In this document: piece by piece, positions 1-7,359 of the stretch
Position numbering within the stretch: position 1 is the first letter of the stretch
Layout: each line of letters opens with the position of its first letter
Source of the DNA: Clostridiaceae bacterium
GTDB lineage: Bacteria; Bacillota; Clostridia; Saccharofermentanales; UBA5734
Length of the DNA: 10,037 nucleotides
Assembly (NCBI GenBank): GCA_012522285.1
Contig: JAAYKS010000178.1
Coordinates: 1-10,037, forward strand
Direction of reading: 5' to 3'
The notes under the pieces: model-generated
The model's database searches: none
What the model was told of the DNA's origin: nothing
The model's input: the letters and a program-made list of their open reading frames with translations, nothing else
Made by a program: the position numbers and the translations under genes

Positions 1-888
1 ATCCTCGAAGACTCGAAAATCATCAAGAATACTTTGTTGTTCACCTTGCTGTCCAAAATCAACGGATTCGACGGCACCTACCTCGCGGGAACCCATTATG
101 TGACCGATGAGCTCAGCTACGACGAAATCATGTTTTTGCTTTCGCAGCAGCCGCAGTCGATCGAGGTGACATTCAAAGAGGGACTGTCTTACCTGCAACT
201 CAAAGAGGAGCTGACCCAGGCGGGCGTCATGTATGACGAAGCCGCACTGGACAAGATCGTCAACAAACCGTCCCTGTTTACGGAATACGACTTTGTGGCG
301 GGCATTCCAAGCGGGTCCGGCCGTCAGTTCGCGCTACAGGGATACCTGTTCCCGGACACCTACCGGTTTGACAAGAACACGCTTGAGGAAGACATCATCG
401 CCAAGTTTCTGTCCAACGCGGAAATCAAAATCCAGAAGGCCTATTACGAGCGGGCCGAACGGCTGGGCATGACCATGGATCAGGTCATCACGCTGGCGGC
501 CATCATCGAAAAGGAAAGCAGCAGTCTGCAGGACATGCGGGACGTGTCCGGGGTCTTCTACAACCGGATGCGCTCCGGTGACACCTCCATGAATTACCTC
601 CAGTCCTGCGCAACAATCAACTACCTGCGCGAGCAACAGGGGCTCCCGCCGATCCTGGTCGTGTCCGAGAAGGACATGGCGATCAGTAGCCCCTACAATA
701 CCTACCGGAACGCCGGTCTGCCGCCAGGACCCATCTGTTCGCCGGGGTTGCAGGCGATACAGGCAGCCTTGTATCCTATGTCACACGGGTTCTATTATTT
801 TGTGGCGGACGGCGAGGGGAACAACGTCTATTCTTCCACGCTTGCCGAGCACGAGGCGAAAATTGCCCAATATTATCCGGACGAATAA
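1..888 (+). CDS. mltG: Endolytic transglycosylase MltG, 3' part (5' end outside window)
   Basis: MltG is a membrane-anchored lytic transglycosylase that cleaves nascent peptidoglycan glycan strands and helps set their length. The frame is open from base 1 (first residues ILEDSKIIKN), so the gene starts upstream; the internal TTG at 34 is not its start. 295 residues are visible. The N-terminal cytoplasmic tail and membrane anchor are missing, and the visible part begins in the LysM-like subdomain (LAGTHYVTDELSYDEI). The YceG catalytic region follows. AAIIEKES carries the catalytic glutamate at bases 508-510, equivalent to E218 of E. coli MltG by my alignment. The family motifs VFYNRM, SPYNTYRNAGLPPGPI and YYFVADGEG come next. 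The gene ends with TAA and converges on the Dabb gene across a shared hairpin. The assignment is secure from these motifs. Confidence 0.95.
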   Translation: MLEDSKIIKNTLLFTLLSKINGFDGTYLAGTHYVTDELSYDEIMFLLSQQPQSIEVTFKEGLSYLQLKEELTQAGVMYDEAALDKIVNKPSLFTEYDFVAGIPSGSGRQFALQGYLFPDTYRFDKNTLEEDIIAKFLSNAEIKIQKAYYERAERLGMTMDQVITLAAIIEKESSSLQDMRDVSGVFYNRMRSGDTSMNYLQSCATINYLREQQGLPPILVVSEKDMAISSPYNTYRNAGLPPGPICSPGLQAIQAALYPMSHGFYYFVADGEGNNVYSSTLAEHEAKIAQYYPDE

Positions 889-929
889 ACCCGGAAGTCA
901 GGCCGCCGATGTGCACACCAATACAAAAC

Positions 930-962
930 CAGCGCCGGAATCCGTCCAGGAGACCGGCGCTG
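930..962. terminator. Bidirectional intrinsic terminator between mltG and the Dabb gene
   Basis: A perfect 9-bp inverted repeat (CAGCGCCGG at 930-938, CCGGCGCTG at 954-962) encloses a 15-nt loop. On the plus strand it is followed by TCTTATATTTG; on the minus strand by GTTTTGTATT. Both tails are T-rich but interrupted, so termination may be incomplete. Its place between two convergent stop codons supports a role for both mltG and the minus-strand cluster. Confidence 0.7.
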
Positions 963-1012
963 TCTTATATTTGTCTATCGAGAAGAATGGCGTGTCGGGA
1001 TGGTGACCGACC

Positions 1013-1321
1013 TCAGAGATCGGTTTGAAAGTCGACGACCGCCCGGGCGGACCGGACGCTGGACACGAAGCGGGAGACCTCTTTGTGTGCCGGATGATTC
1101 TGGTAGGCCTTCAGGTCTTCCTTGTTCGCAAAACAGGTGATGAGCACCATGTCGTAAGGCTCCCGGTCCGAACCGATGTCCGGGTGCATTTCCATCGCCA
1201 GAATCTGGGGGACAAGGGGTCTCAATGCCTCCAGCCGGGTGCGTACGCGTGCCATATTCTCCGCTTTGGGACGGCCGTCCGCTTCCTCCATAAATTTCCA
1301 CATCACGATATGGGTGATCAT
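1013..1321 (-). CDS. Dabb (stress-responsive A/B barrel) domain protein
   Basis: This is a 102-residue single-domain protein of the Dabb family, small dimeric ferredoxin-like alpha+beta barrels. Support comes from the N-terminal strand ITHIVMWKF with the family histidine at residue 4, and the block YDMVLITCFANKEDLKAYQ followed by NHPAHKEV, where the 'Y..HP.H' pattern is characteristic. The length fits the family. An AGGTGG ribosome site (1326-1331, read on minus) lies 4 nt before the ATG and just after the AI-2E stop codon; the gap between the two genes is 13 bp, so it is probably the last gene of the minus-strand cluster. Known family members range from stress proteins to polyketide cyclases, so the substrate cannot be named. 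There is no signal peptide; it is probably cytoplasmic. Confidence 0.88.
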   Translation of the reverse strand: MITHIVMWKFMEEADGRPKAENMARVRTRLEALRPLVPQILAMEMHPDIGSDREPYDMVLITCFANKEDLKAYQNHPAHKEVSRFVSSVRSARAVVDFQTDL

Positions 1322-1334
1322 ACTTCCACCTGCC

Positions 1335-2648
1335 TTATCCGTTTCCGTTGTCTGCCACTCTGTCCAGCAAATGTCCGAACCACACGCGCAGTTTCCTGTC
1401 GAATTGGAATTGGGTGAGGGTTTCCGACAAAACCACCATCAGGATGGGGCCGAACAGGAATCCGGCCAATCCGAACAGAGAGACACCTACAAGCATCGAA
1501 AAGAGAGTAGCCATCGGGTGCATGCGCAAGGCCGATCCCAGGATGGTCGGCTCGATGAACCTGCGTAGAACGGTCATCGCCGCCAGCGCGACGATGGCAC
1601 CCACGGCGCCATATACATTGCCTGTGACCGCCATATACACCGCGACCGGTACAAAGGTGACACCCAGACCCAGCACCGGCAGAAAGTCGAGGATGGCTGC
1701 GACCAGTGCCAATACGACCGCATAGGGCATATCGATGATGAGCAGCGAAATCAATGCGAGCAAATAGGTGATGACCAGCAGGAGAAAATACCCGCCGATG
1801 GTCCGGAACAGGGTCGAAAACAGGCTGTTGATCAACTGCACCGCATTCATCAAAAAGGACTCGCTGGGCACATTGCGTTTCATAAACGCACGAACCGCCC
1901 GCTTTTCCGTCAGGAAATAGAAGCCGGACACGATCACCACGATGACCATGAAAAAGAAGACCGGCAATCCGGAAAACATGCCAAGCACAAAATTGAGCAG
2001 GGTGGTGGCGATGACCGGAATCTGCTTGAGTGCGAATTGCTGGAACGAATACAGCTCTTCCTCGATGGTTGTGATGACCGAGGCGGGCAAGGCACCGCCG
2101 AGCCGTTCAGACAGGTTCTGAATGGGTTCCAGAAGATCGCGAATGTTCTGGCCACTGAACAAGGAGGGGAGTTTGTCGACCAGGTTCTTGATCTGCGCGC
2201 CGCCGACGACCGCGATGAGGATGATCAGACCGACCAGACACAAAAGGAGAAGAATGAAAAAAACGATCCCGAGCACAGTGCCCGCGCTCCGCTTGCGCCG
2301 GCGTGCTGCGGGCTTGCGCTGCCCGCGGACAAAGAGCGGAGAGACCAGCGGGCGGGATTCTTCGTCGCCGACCTCTTCTTCGGCGTCATCCTCGTCGTCC
2401 GTATCCGCCGGTACCTTGTCGGCATAACGCCCTTTACGGAGACGTCGGATCAACAGCAGAATGCCGGTGGACAGCCCGGACGAAGCCCGTGCGAGCACAA
2501 ACCCGATGAGGAAGGGGATCAAGATCCAAAACAACTTGATCCCGGCATACAAGGCCGCGAGGACCAGCGCCGTGATCAATACATATTTGACGATCGATAT
2601 GACGATCGCTTTGTCCTGGGCGTAGCGGTCGACGACCGGTTCCTGCAT
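1335..2648 (-). CDS. AI-2E family transporter (YtvI-like membrane protein)
   Basis: This 437-residue polytopic membrane protein belongs to the AI-2E transporter family. Two membrane segments lie near residues 17-53, then a charged cytoplasmic loop with an acidic tract (about 78-99, DTDDEDDAEEEVGDEE) and a basic stretch (111-120). A third segment follows at about 123-148, a soluble helical region to about 205, and a C-terminal bundle of helices. Family motifs visible are the segment ending GFYFLTEKR (242-250), DFLPVLG (321-327), EPTILG (366-371), a histidine-proline at 377-378, and the glycine-rich LFGLAGFLFGP (391-401). The RFIEP/MHP region resembles the sporulation protein YtvI of Firmicutes, but the substrate is unknown. 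GAGAGAGG lies about 10 nt before the ATG. It sits 39 bp after the CPBP gene and 13 bp before Dabb, consistent with one transcript. Confidence 0.9.
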   Translation of the reverse strand: MQEPVVDRYAQDKAIVISIVKYVLITALVLAALYAGIKLFWILIPFLIGFVLARASSGLSTGILLLIRRLRKGRYADKVPADTDDEDDAEEEVGDEESRPLVSPLFVRGQRKPAARRRKRSAGTVLGIVFFILLLLCLVGLIILIAVVGGAQIKNLVDKLPSLFSGQNIRDLLEPIQNLSERLGGALPASVITTIEEELYSFQQFALKQIPVIATTLLNFVLGMFSGLPVFFFMVIVVIVSGFYFLTEKRAVRAFMKRNVPSESFLMNAVQLINSLFSTLFRTIGGYFLLLVITYLLALISLLIIDMPYAVVLALVAAILDFLPVLGLGVTFVPVAVYMAVTGNVYGAVGAIVALAAMTVLRRFIEPTILGSALRMHPMATLFSMLVGVSLFGLAGFLFGPILMVVLSETLTQFQFDRKLRVWFGHLLDRVADNGNG

Positions 2649-2687
2649 TTTTCAATGACCTCTCTCGTGTGTGTCCCCTCCGTCAGA

Positions 2688-3698
2688 TCAAGCCGCGGGA
2701 ACTGCAAAGTAGACCACTCCAATTGTAACAACGAGCAACAGGGTTGCCAACAGATATTTCCAGTCGGCGGGATATGGATTCGAGATTGCGGTGTGGCCGG
2801 GTTTGAGCCTTCCGACTCCGCCGGTCATCAGGGTGAGTGGAATGACGACTGCGGCGGACAGGAAAAAAGCGGCGATCGATGCGTACAGAAGTGGTTCTCC
2901 GGTCTGTGCATATCGAGCGAACGTCGCCGCGGACAACTGTGGCAGAATTGGGCGGATCAAGCGAATGGAGGCATTGAGAGCAAAATGAGCCGCGATGCAG
3001 GGGAGGAGATTGTCGGTGTGCAGTCGGAGGTACCCGAGAATCAAACCCGCACCGAACGGCGCCACCAGAAACAGCGGATCACAGTGGAATACCGCAAAGG
3101 CGGCGGACGTCAACAAAATGGCAGACATGCGGCCGCCCGCATGGAGCATCGATCCCTGCAGCACCCCGCGGAACATCAACTCCTCCAAAATGGCGGGCAG
3201 CAGGGCGGACACCAGCAGCAACAGCAAAACAGACGCCAGTCCGGTCGCGGCATAGTCCACAGGCAAGATGGTTACAGGGAGTTTCCAGCCGGTCTTTGCC
3301 ATCAGGTAGACGACGACGTTGTTGAGTGAGAGCAGCATCACTGCCGCTGGTATCCCCAGCACCAGCGCCATCAGTATGGTACCGAAACCTGCGCTGCGTC
3401 GCCCGGTCACGACCCACCCCGGAACGGCGTGCCACCAGACGGAGAGCAGGGAAGGAAGTAAAATACAAAAGCCTTGCATCAGTACGATGGCCGCGACATA
3501 CCCGGTCAGCCCGGATTTGTCGAGTCCCCAAAACCCATCCGGGACCAGATACCAGCAGAACTGTAGCAGGATCGAAAGCAAAGCATGCAACAGCAGCGCC
3601 GTGCCGGCAGCGTGTCGGACACTGCGGGCTCCCTCCGGTTCGGGGCGCGCTTTTTGTCGCCCGACCGATACGGTGCGGATGCCTGCCGGTCCGTTCAC
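2688..3698 (-). CDS. CPBP family intramembrane metalloprotease (CAAX protease-like)
   Basis: This is an integral membrane protein with the three motifs of the CPBP/Abi (type II CAAX endopeptidase) family: EEXXXR in ILEELMFRG (E172, E173, R177), FXXXH in FAVFH (H205) and HXXXN in HFALN (H238, N242). I count about eight hydrophobic segments. The start chosen is GTG 3698, giving 336 residues: it overlaps the stop of the upstream A24 gene as GTGA, with AGGGA about 6 nt ahead, a usual sign of translational coupling. An ATG at 3749 would add 17 residues and a 55-bp overlap and is less likely. The N-terminus (about 30 residues, basic) precedes the first membrane helix. Bacterial members act in membrane protein processing, bacteriocin immunity or protein anchoring; the target here is unknown. 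Confidence 0.88.
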   Translation of the reverse strand: MNGPAGIRTVSVGRQKARPEPEGARSVRHAAGTALLLHALLSILLQFCWYLVPDGFWGLDKSGLTGYVAAIVLMQGFCILLPSLLSVWWHAVPGWVVTGRRSAGFGTILMALVLGIPAAVMLLSLNNVVVYLMAKTGWKLPVTILPVDYAATGLASVLLLLLVSALLPAILEELMFRGVLQGSMLHAGGRMSAILLTSAAFAVFHCDPLFLVAPFGAGLILGYLRLHTDNLLPCIAAHFALNASIRLIRPILPQLSAATFARYAQTGEPLLYASIAAFFLSAAVVIPLTLMTGGVGRLKPGHTAISNPYPADWKYLLATLLLVVTIGVVYFAVPAA

Positions 3699-4522
3699 AA
3701 CAGTCCCTGGAACAGCAAATCGGTCACCGCATTGCCCGCGACCAGGCACAAAAAGCAGGCGGCGGCAATAAAGGGCCCCAGGGGTGCCTGTCCGGACTCG
3801 TCCGGTTCAGCCGGAGAGGTCTGGTCCTCCCCTTGTTCTGCGGGATCCGGGACATCCTGCGCCTCCGTCACAGAATCGGAGGCATCGCGCTTTCTTTGAC
3901 GGATCAACATCGGTACCGCCAGAAAAGCGGCGGAAACAAAAGTGGCAAAGAACAACAACGGCACCAACCGCAGCCCGGTCAACAGTCCGCAGGCGAAAAG
4001 CAGTTTCACATCTCCCATCCCCATCGCTTCGCGTTTCGTCAGCAACGAGGCGATGAATCCGACCAGAAACAACGTGCCCGCCGCGACCACTGCGCCGCCG
4101 ATGCGGTCGACCGCGGTGTCCCGGATGCCGCGGCCTTCGAACAAATCGAGTGCCGCGCCCATGGCACCGAGCAATGCCAGAGCGATGACCGCCTGGTCGG
4201 GGATGATCTTGTTGAGCGCGTCCGGGATGGCGACCAGGACGAGCACACAAAACACCAAAGCCATCAACAGTGTACGCAACGTCAACCCGCCGGATAAAGC
4301 CGCGACCATGAAACCGGCGGCGGTCAGAAGCATCACACCCGCGGTGCCGATCTTCGAACGGATCCGCCGGGCGGGCGTCCAGTCCGGGTCGGCAGCCCGA
4401 AAACCGTAGTCCTGCAGCCAGCTTTCGGGCAGGTGATTGTACAGACGGACCAACAGCCAGCCGGCGCCCAGTCCGGCCAATACGATCAAGGGCAGCGTAG
4501 CGGGTTCCCGGATCATCGGCAT
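3695..4522 (-). CDS. A24 family prepilin-peptidase-like aspartic membrane protease
   Basis: This 275-residue membrane protein belongs to peptidase family A24. The two catalytic aspartates are visible: D101 in VAIPDALNKIIPDQ and D171 in GMGDVK (168-173). The N-terminus (AGLGAGWLLVRLYNHLPESW) resembles the 'G..GSFLN..I.RLP' start of PilD proteins. The cytoplasmic methyltransferase domain and its zinc-binding cysteines are absent, as in short archaeal and Gram-positive forms. An acidic, proline-rich linker at about 211-246 separates the body from the last helix, PLGPFIAAACF. A CAGGGGG ribosome site lies about 12 nt before the ATG, and a possible TAGAAT -10 element is at 4553-4558 (minus) with no good -35. 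It is first in the minus-strand cluster and overlaps the CPBP gene by 4 bp. No pilin or pilus ATPase gene is in the window, so its substrate is open. Confidence 0.85.
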   Translation of the reverse strand: MPMIREPATLPLIVLAGLGAGWLLVRLYNHLPESWLQDYGFRAADPDWTPARRIRSKIGTAGVMLLTAAGFMVAALSGGLTLRTLLMALVFCVLVLVAIPDALNKIIPDQAVIALALLGAMGAALDLFEGRGIRDTAVDRIGGAVVAAGTLFLVGFIASLLTKREAMGMGDVKLLFACGLLTGLRLVPLLFFATFVSAAFLAVPMLIRQRKRDASDSVTEAQDVPDPAEQGEDQTSPAEPDESGQAPLGPFIAAACFLCLVAGNAVTDLLFQGLL

Positions 4523-4603
4523 AGGTGTGTCATACCCCCTGACTTTTTTTCCATTCTACATCAGAACATCTCTGGACGGCGTCTTTGGGGCCTCCCGTGC
4601 CAT

Positions 4604-4632
4604 TTGCTTTTTGCACGATCGTCACATAGAAT
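4604..4632 (+). promoter_or_regulatory. Probable sigma-A-type promoter of glgP
   Basis: TTGCTT (4604-4609) and TAGAAT (4627-4632) are separated by 17 nt, the optimal spacing. The start point would fall near 4639, only a few bases before the GGAGG ribosome site at 4644-4648, giving a very short leader. It lies in the 133-bp gap between the divergent A24 and glgP genes. Confidence 0.6.
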
Positions 4633-4655
4633 CAGTGGCGAACGGAGGTTCTTTC

Positions 4656-7034
4656 ATGACCGACACTGACAACATCAAAAACCGCATCGAAGCCCATTTG
4701 AGGGCAGAAGCCGCCCGTAGTCATATATCCGCATCCCCCTGGGAATACTGGACCGCGCTTTCGCGCACCATCGTCGAAACCATCGCCGAAAACTGGGAAG
4801 AAACCCGGAAGCGTTATGCCACCGGCCGGCAGGCGCACTATTTTTCGGCGGAGTTCCTGGTCGGGCGCTCCCTGCAAAACAATCTGGTCAACCTGGGGTT
4901 GTATGAGACCGTGCGAGACGCGGTCTCGCAGCACGGATTCGACCTGGGAGAGTTGGAGGAACTGGAAGCGGACGCCGCGCTCGGCAACGGTGGACTCGGC
5001 CGCCTCGCGGCTTGCTTCATGGACTCCGCGGCGACCTCCGAGACACCGCTGACCGGATATGGTATTTTGTACCGGTACGGCCTGTTCCGGCAGGAGATTG
5101 AGCACGGGTTTCAACACGAATATCCCGACGTGTGGATGGAACGGGGATACCCCTGGCTGGTGCGCCGGGACGGGGATCGGCAGTGCGTCCGTTATCACGA
5201 CATGGAAGTGTGGGCGGTTCCTTATGATCTGCCGGTGATCGGATTCGGCACCGGCAACGTCAACACCATCCGCCTGTGGAAGGCCGAGCCCGCCGAAGAG
5301 TTCGATTTCAACCTGTTCAACTCCCAGCGTTTCGACGACGCGGTCATACAGCGCAACCGGGTCAACGACATCTGGCGCGTCCTCTACCCCAACGACACTT
5401 CGTATGACGGCAAGGTATTGCGCGTGCGCCAGCAGTACTTTTTTGTCTCCGCCTCGCTGCAGGACATCGTTCGAAAACACAAAGAATCTCATGGCGGAGA
5501 CCTGTCTGTGTTTGCGGAGTTCCATGCGATCCAGCTCAACGACACGCATCCCGCCATCGGCATACCCGAACTGATGCGCATCCTGACCGAAGATCACGGG
5601 ATGGAATGGGAGCAGGCGTGGGACATCACGCGCAAGACGTTTGCCTACACCAATCACACCATCCTCTCCGAAGCCCTGGAAAAATGGGACATCGGCATTT
5701 TTCAGTATCTGTTTCCTGGACTGGTCGAGATCGTGCGCCGCATCGATGCGCAATTCCGGACCGAAATGGCAGGCCGCGGTGTTTCACACGATCGCATTCA
5801 GTTGATTGCCCCGATCGGGGACGGCAAGGCGCAGATGTCTTCGATCGCCTGTTATGGGTCGTTCTCCATCAACGGAGTCGCGGCGCTACCCACGCAGATT
5901 CTGCGAAACCGCGTGCTGCGGGACTGGCATCAGGTGTTTCCGGAGCGGTTCAGCAACAAGACCAACGGCGTCACCCCCCGGCGGTGGCTCAGGGTCAGCA
6001 ATCCCGAGCTTTCCGCACTCTTGACGGACCTGTCGGGCGGCGAGGAATGGATCCGCGATCTGGACAAGCTTGCGCCTCTCGAAACCTATGCGGACGATCC
6101 GGTGGTGCTGCAACGGTTTTTGGACATCAAGCTGGAGAAAAAACGCCAGTTGGCGGCGTTCATCTATCAGCACGAGGGGGTCCGCATCGACCCCGAATCG
6201 GTGTTTGACATCCAGGTGAAACGGCTCCATGAATATAAGCGCCAGCTGATGAACGCGCTCCAGATCCTCCACCTGTACTGCCGAATTTTGGACAACCCCG
6301 AAATCGAGATGCCGCCTCAGACCTTTATTTTTGGTGCCAAAGCGGCGCCCGGATACTTTAGGGCCAAGGCGGTCATCAAGCTCATCAACGAGATCGCGCG
6401 GATCGTCAACCAGGATCCGGCGATGAAGGGGCGGCTGCGGGTGGTGTTTGTTCACAACTATAACGTGTCGGCCGGGGAAAAGATCTTCCCTGCGGCGGAC
6501 ATTTCCGAACAGATTTCGACGGCCGGATTCGAAGCCTCGGGCACCGGGAATATGAAAATTATGATGAACGGAGCGATCACGCTGGGCACGCTGGACGGCG
6601 CGAATGTGGAGATCGCCGAAGCGGTGGGTCCTGACAACATCCAGATATTCGGCGTACGCACCGAAGACATGGAAGCCACCCGTTCCTACTACAATCCGCA
6701 GTGGCACTACCAGAACACCCCGGGGTTGAAGCGGGTGGTGGACGCACTGGTCGACGGTACACTATCGGACGGCGATACGGGAATGTTCCGCGACCTGTAC
6801 GACCATCTGCTCCACGGCAGCGACTGGCAGCCGGCGGATCCCTTTTTCGTACTGGGGGATTTCAAGGATTACGGAATCGCCCGGGACCTGCTGGTAAATT
6901 CCTATCCCGACCGCATGGCGTGGGCCCGCCGGTGCTGGATCAATATCGTCCGCAGCGGCCGGTTCAGTTCCGACCGCACCATCGCGGATTACGCACGTGA
7001 GATCTGGAAGGTGGGGCCCGTTCCGATCGGATGA
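4656..7034 (+). CDS. glgP: Glycogen/starch/alpha-glucan phosphorylase
   Basis: GlgP removes glucose from the non-reducing ends of glycogen or alpha-1,4-glucans as glucose-1-phosphate, using pyridoxal phosphate. The protein has 792 residues from ATG 4656, which has GGAGG 7 nt upstream; the frame is open further upstream to 4437, but that part overlaps the promoter and the divergent gene. The signature EASGTGNMKIMMNG contains the PLP-binding lysine at residue 634, followed by GTLDGANVE. Other family blocks are GNGGLGRLAACF (from residue 110), LNDTHPAI, TNHTILSEALEKWD (332-345) and VKRLHEYKRQ. Length and order match the GT35 family, slightly shorter than the roughly 800-residue norm, and no key residue seems lost. 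It stands alone here, with no other glycogen gene in the window, and has its own promoter. Regulation by glucan or phosphorylation is not visible. Confidence 0.97.
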   Translation: MTDTDNIKNRIEAHLRAEAARSHISASPWEYWTALSRTIVETIAENWEETRKRYATGRQAHYFSAEFLVGRSLQNNLVNLGLYETVRDAVSQHGFDLGELEELEADAALGNGGLGRLAACFMDSAATSETPLTGYGILYRYGLFRQEIEHGFQHEYPDVWMERGYPWLVRRDGDRQCVRYHDMEVWAVPYDLPVIGFGTGNVNTIRLWKAEPAEEFDFNLFNSQRFDDAVIQRNRVNDIWRVLYPNDTSYDGKVLRVRQQYFFVSASLQDIVRKHKESHGGDLSVFAEFHAIQLNDTHPAIGIPELMRILTEDHGMEWEQAWDITRKTFAYTNHTILSEALEKWDIGIFQYLFPGLVEIVRRIDAQFRTEMAGRGVSHDRIQLIAPIGDGKAQMSSIACYGSFSINGVAALPTQILRNRVLRDWHQVFPERFSNKTNGVTPRRWLRVSNPELSALLTDLSGGEEWIRDLDKLAPLETYADDPVVLQRFLDIKLEKKRQLAAFIYQHEGVRIDPESVFDIQVKRLHEYKRQLMNALQILHLYCRILDNPEIEMPPQTFIFGAKAAPGYFRAKAVIKLINEIARIVNQDPAMKGRLRVVFVHNYNVSAGEKIFPAADISEQISTAGFEASGTGNMKIMMNGAITLGTLDGANVEIAEAVGPDNIQIFGVRTEDMEATRSYYNPQWHYQNTPGLKRVVDALVDGTLSDGDTGMFRDLYDHLLHGSDWQPADPFFVLGDFKDYGIARDLLVNSYPDRMAWARRCWINIVRSGRFSSDRTIADYAREIWKVGPVPIG

Positions 7035-7035
7035 C

Positions 7036-7066
7036 TCCCGCAGGGCTGCTTGACAGCCGGACGGGA
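7036..7066 (+). other. Hairpin at the 3' end of glgP, overlapping the thrS promoter
   Basis: TCCCG (7036-7040) pairs with CGGGA (7062-7066) and GGCTG (7044-7048) with CAGCC (7054-7058), separated by a symmetric 3+3 internal loop, with a 5-nt hairpin loop. No U-run follows, so it is not a standard intrinsic terminator. It may stabilise the glgP mRNA end. The right half contains the -35 box and spacer of the next promoter. Confidence 0.4.
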
Positions 7067-7078
7067 ACGGACTATAAA
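7050..7078 (+). promoter_or_regulatory. Strong sigma-A promoter of the thrS T-box leader
   Basis: A perfect -35 TTGACA (7050-7055) and a near-perfect -10 TATAAA (7073-7078) are separated by exactly 17 nt. The start point would be about 7085, just before the T-box stem I. A second TATAAA at 7086-7091 has no matching -35. High constitutive initiation with control by attenuation is the usual T-box arrangement. Confidence 0.85.
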
Positions 7079-7084
7079 CATTCG

Positions 7085-7333
7085 GTATAAAGCGTAGATG
7101 GGGACTGACGTTCCGACACCGCACCCGTCAGAGAGGAACCGCCGCGGCTGTAAGCGGATCCCGGGAAGCGAGGAACAGTCACACCACCCCGGAGCGCCCC
7201 CAATCCGGGCCGATTTGATGCCGCGTTAAGGCATTCATGAGCGGCGGTGCCTGGAAAGCACCGCAAGCAGGGTGGAACCGTGGACTGTCATTGGCAGCCC
7301 ACCCCTGTACCACACAGGGGCGGGCTGTTTTTT
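7085..7333 (+). ncRNA. T-box riboswitch leader of thrS (tRNA-Thr sensing)
   Basis: The leader binds uncharged tRNA-Thr and then permits read-through into thrS. The T-box core AGCAGGGTGGAACCGTGG is at 7266-7283. The antiterminator can be drawn exactly: CAGGG (7268-7272) pairs with CCCTG (7303-7307), GTGG (7280-7283) with CCAC (7299-7302), leaving the standard 7-nt bulge UGGAACC. The UGGA end predicts a discriminator U on the tRNA. Stem I is formed by GCG/CGC (7092-7094, 7195-7197), a GA-type loop (TAGAT/GGAG), GGGG/CCCC (7100-7103, 7187-7190), ACTG/CAGT, TTCC/GGAA (7111-7114, 7172-7175), CGC/GCG and CCCG/CGGG, with a distal loop containing GGCTGTAA (7146-7153). The specifier strand CACACCA (7180-7186) offers ACC at 7183-7185, followed by A: a Thr codon. 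Further hairpins are at 7218-7234 and 7244-7264. Confidence 0.93.
7295..7333 (+). terminator. T-box attenuator terminator
   Basis: Arms 7295-7307 and 7315-7327 pair over 13 positions with one A-C mismatch (7301/7321), plus an inner T-A pair, followed by six Ts at 7328-7333. The left arm contains the two segments (7299-7302 and 7303-7307) that the antiterminator uses, so the two structures exclude each other. This is the switch that stops transcription when tRNA-Thr is charged. Confidence 0.93.
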
Positions 7334-7359
7334 CGTCCCCATACAAGGAGGAAACAACC

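Noticed and set aside
2037..3329. 430-codon open frame on the plus strand
   Set aside because: It lies antisense to the AI-2E and CPBP genes, its product is low-complexity and Gln/Arg-rich without recognisable domains, and there is no credible ribosome site.
3699..3749. ATG 3749 as start of the CPBP protease
   Set aside because: It needs a 55-bp overlap with the A24 gene; GTG 3698 forms a GTGA overlap with a nearby purine-rich site.
4543..4549. T-run as an intrinsic terminator
   Set aside because: No stem precedes it on the plus strand, and it lies in the divergent promoter region.
4437..4655. N-terminal extension of glgP
   Set aside because: It overlaps the divergent A24 gene and the TTGCTT-17-TAGAAT promoter; ATG 4656 has GGAGG at proper spacing and gives a normal family length.
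7237..7359. Upstream ATG start for thrS
   Set aside because: It lies inside the T-box core and terminator, so it is not coding.
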